Shown here: piece by piece, positions 62,977 to 64,000 of the stretch
Position numbering within the stretch: the first letter of the stretch is position 1
Layout of the letters: each line of letters starts with the position of its first letter
Source: Streptomyces albus subsp. albus
Lineage (GTDB): Bacteria > Actinomycetota > Actinomycetes > Streptomycetales > Streptomycetaceae
Assembly (NCBI RefSeq): GCF_000725885.1
Contig: NZ_JODR01000005.1
Coordinates: 186,001-250,000, forward strand
DNA: 64,000 nt
Direction: 5' to 3'
Translations under genes and position numbers: made by a program
The notes under the pieces: model-generated
Told to the model about the DNA's origin: nothing
The model's database searches: none
What the model saw: only the letters and a program-made list of their open reading frames with translations

Positions 62977-63740
62977 GTGGAATCAGCCCCAAGGACGGAC
63001 GCGGCAGGAGCGCAGGCCTGCGACAAGGTGGTCGCCGTCACCGGCGCCGGCAGCGGCATAGGCCGGGCCACCGCGCTCGCGCTGGCGGAGCGCGGGGCGG
63101 CGGTCGTCCTCGGCGCCCGCCGCGGTGAGCGCGTGAGGGGACTCGCCGCCGACATCCGCGCACGCGGGGGCCGCGCCGTCGGCGTACCGACCGATGTGCG
63201 GCGGCGCGAGGACCCTGCCCGCCTCGTCGAGACGGCACTCGACGCCTTCGGCAGGCTGGACGTGCTCGTCAACAACGCATGTGTGGGGCCCCTCTCCCCG
63301 CTGGCGGAGCTGCGCGTCGAGGAGTGGGACGAGATGATCGACGTCAATCTGCGCGGTGTCCTGTACGGCATCGCCGCCGCGCTGCCGGTCTTCCGCCGGC
63401 AGGGGGCGGGCCACGTGGTCACGGTGGCGTCGACGGCCGCGTACCGTACCGTTCCCCGGCAGTCGGTGTACGCCGCGACGAAGACGGCCGTGCGCACGGT
63501 CTGCGAAGGGCTGCGGCAGGAGGTCGGTGACCTGCGCGTCACCGTCGTCTCGCCGGGGTTCGTGCACACCGACTTCGTCCACGCGGTCGCCGACCCGGCT
63601 TCCGCGCCGAGATGCTGGCCCGCCGTGACGCCATGGCACTGGATCCCGTGTCGATCGCGGAGGCCATCGCCTACGCGATCGGCCAGCCGGAGCAGGTCGA
63701 CGTCAACGAGATCGTGGTCCGCCCCGTCGCCCAGCGGTGA
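62977..63740 (+). pseudogene. short-chain dehydrogenase with a frameshift
   Basis: From GTG 62977 the frame gives VVAVTGAGSGIGRATALALA, NNACVGPLS (NNAG changed to NNAC) and VYAATKTAVRT, then VSPGFVHTDFVHAVADPA. At about 63598-63603 the next frame takes over with FRAEMLARRDAMALDPVS and ends AIGQPEQVDVNEIVVRP...QR at 63740, the expected family ending, as in the intact SDR at 55878. One missing base in CCGGCTTCC (CCGGCCTTCC expected) would explain it. In the unrepaired frame the protein runs off the window. Either inactive or a sequencing error. Confidence 0.82.
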
Positions 63741-63827
63741 CAGCGGCGCCCGGCGCCCCCGGCCGGCCGCAGGCGCGAGGCCCGCTCGCGCCGTCGCGCC
63801 GGGGGCGGGAGGCGACGGGCGGCGGCC

Positions 63828-64000
63828 TCACGGCTGCGCGTGCCGCGGCAGGGTGAGGATCTCGGCTCCGTCGTCGGTGATGGCGATGGTGTGCTCGCTG
63901 TGCGCCGTCCGGCAGCCTGTCGCACTGCGCAGCGTCCAGCCGTCTTGGTCGGTGACGAGTTCATCGGTGTCCGCCATGATCCACGGCTCCAGTGCCAGCA
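63828..64000 (-). CDS. map: methionine aminopeptidase, type I, 3' end only
   Basis: The last 56 codons are in the window: LEPWIMADTDELVTDQDGWT, LRSATGCRTAHSEHTIAITD, DGAEILTLPRHAQP. The Glu of SEHTIAIT is one of the metal ligands of type I methionine aminopeptidases, and the segment order agrees with that family. The enzyme removes the initiator Met from new proteins. The rest lies beyond 64000. Streptomyces often have more than one copy, so this may be a secondary one. Confidence 0.88.
   Translation of the reverse strand, partial: LALEPWIMADTDELVTDQDGWTLRSATGCRTAHSEHTIAITDDGAEILTLPRHAQP

Overview
The window is very GC-rich, uses GTG and TTG starts freely, packs genes in short ATGA-overlapping operons and is rich in TetR/MarR/LysR regulators, small secreted proteins and secondary-metabolism genes. 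This is the pattern of a Streptomyces (or close actinomycete) chromosome, probably an accessory or arm-like region rather than the conserved core.

Left part (1-18.4 kb): an alpha/beta hydrolase; a divergent TetR/FAD-monooxygenase pair with two palindromic operators; a small secreted protein; a SnoaL-like protein under two inverted repeats; a methyltransferase preceded by a strong hairpin; a dgdA-like 2,2-dialkylglycine decarboxylase with its divergent LysR regulator; an M24 peptidase; a TetR-controlled CYP105-type P450 with its own 3Fe-4S ferredoxin and ferredoxin reductase; and a catabolic-looking block (SDR, two near-duplicate HSL-type esterases flanking a zinc alcohol dehydrogenase, and a PucR-like regulator).

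Middle part (18.7-33.5 kb): a RavA/ViaA-like MoxR ATPase plus VWA pair, a ThDP enzyme of the pyruvate oxidase/acetolactate synthase type, two small secreted beta/gamma-crystallin-like proteins, a GNAT, a DUF2071 protein that looks leaderless, a truncated nitroreductase, a frameshifted HEAT-repeat protein, and a MerR-HEAT regulator behind a second HEAT protein. A stretch of about 1.3 kb without a recognisable gene precedes the next block.

Biosynthetic block (33.55-49.65 kb): one co-directional cluster of MFS exporter, three NRPS proteins, type II thioesterase, SDR and ATP-grasp ligase. The adenylation codes read by eye predict Val, Ser and Thr (or a Thr-like residue). The architecture is odd. 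Two NRPS proteins start with only the C-terminal lobe of a condensation domain and the third starts with a motif-less C domain. NRPS2 has an internal C domain with HN in place of HH, then a carrier protein with no adenylation domain, then a thioesterase with a Cys nucleophile (GHCGG). A 19-bp tandem repeat separates NRPS1 and NRPS2. This is the best candidate for an undescribed system: a small peptide, possibly released as a strained ring, possibly extended by the ATP-grasp ligase.

Right part (49.7-64 kb): a TetR/NCS1 permease pair, a truncated amidohydrolase and a C45 acyltransferase; a frameshifted TetR; a CPBP membrane protease; a MarR/SDR divergent pair with three phased operators; an F420-type LLM oxidoreductase; an operon of ECF sigma factor, zinc-finger anti-sigma/membrane protein, ABC ATPase, permease and small membrane protein; an XRE regulator broken by an in-frame TAG; a frameshifted SDR; and the 3' end of a methionine aminopeptidase gene at the window edge. 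Six broken or shortened genes in one window suggest either active decay or residual single-base sequencing errors.
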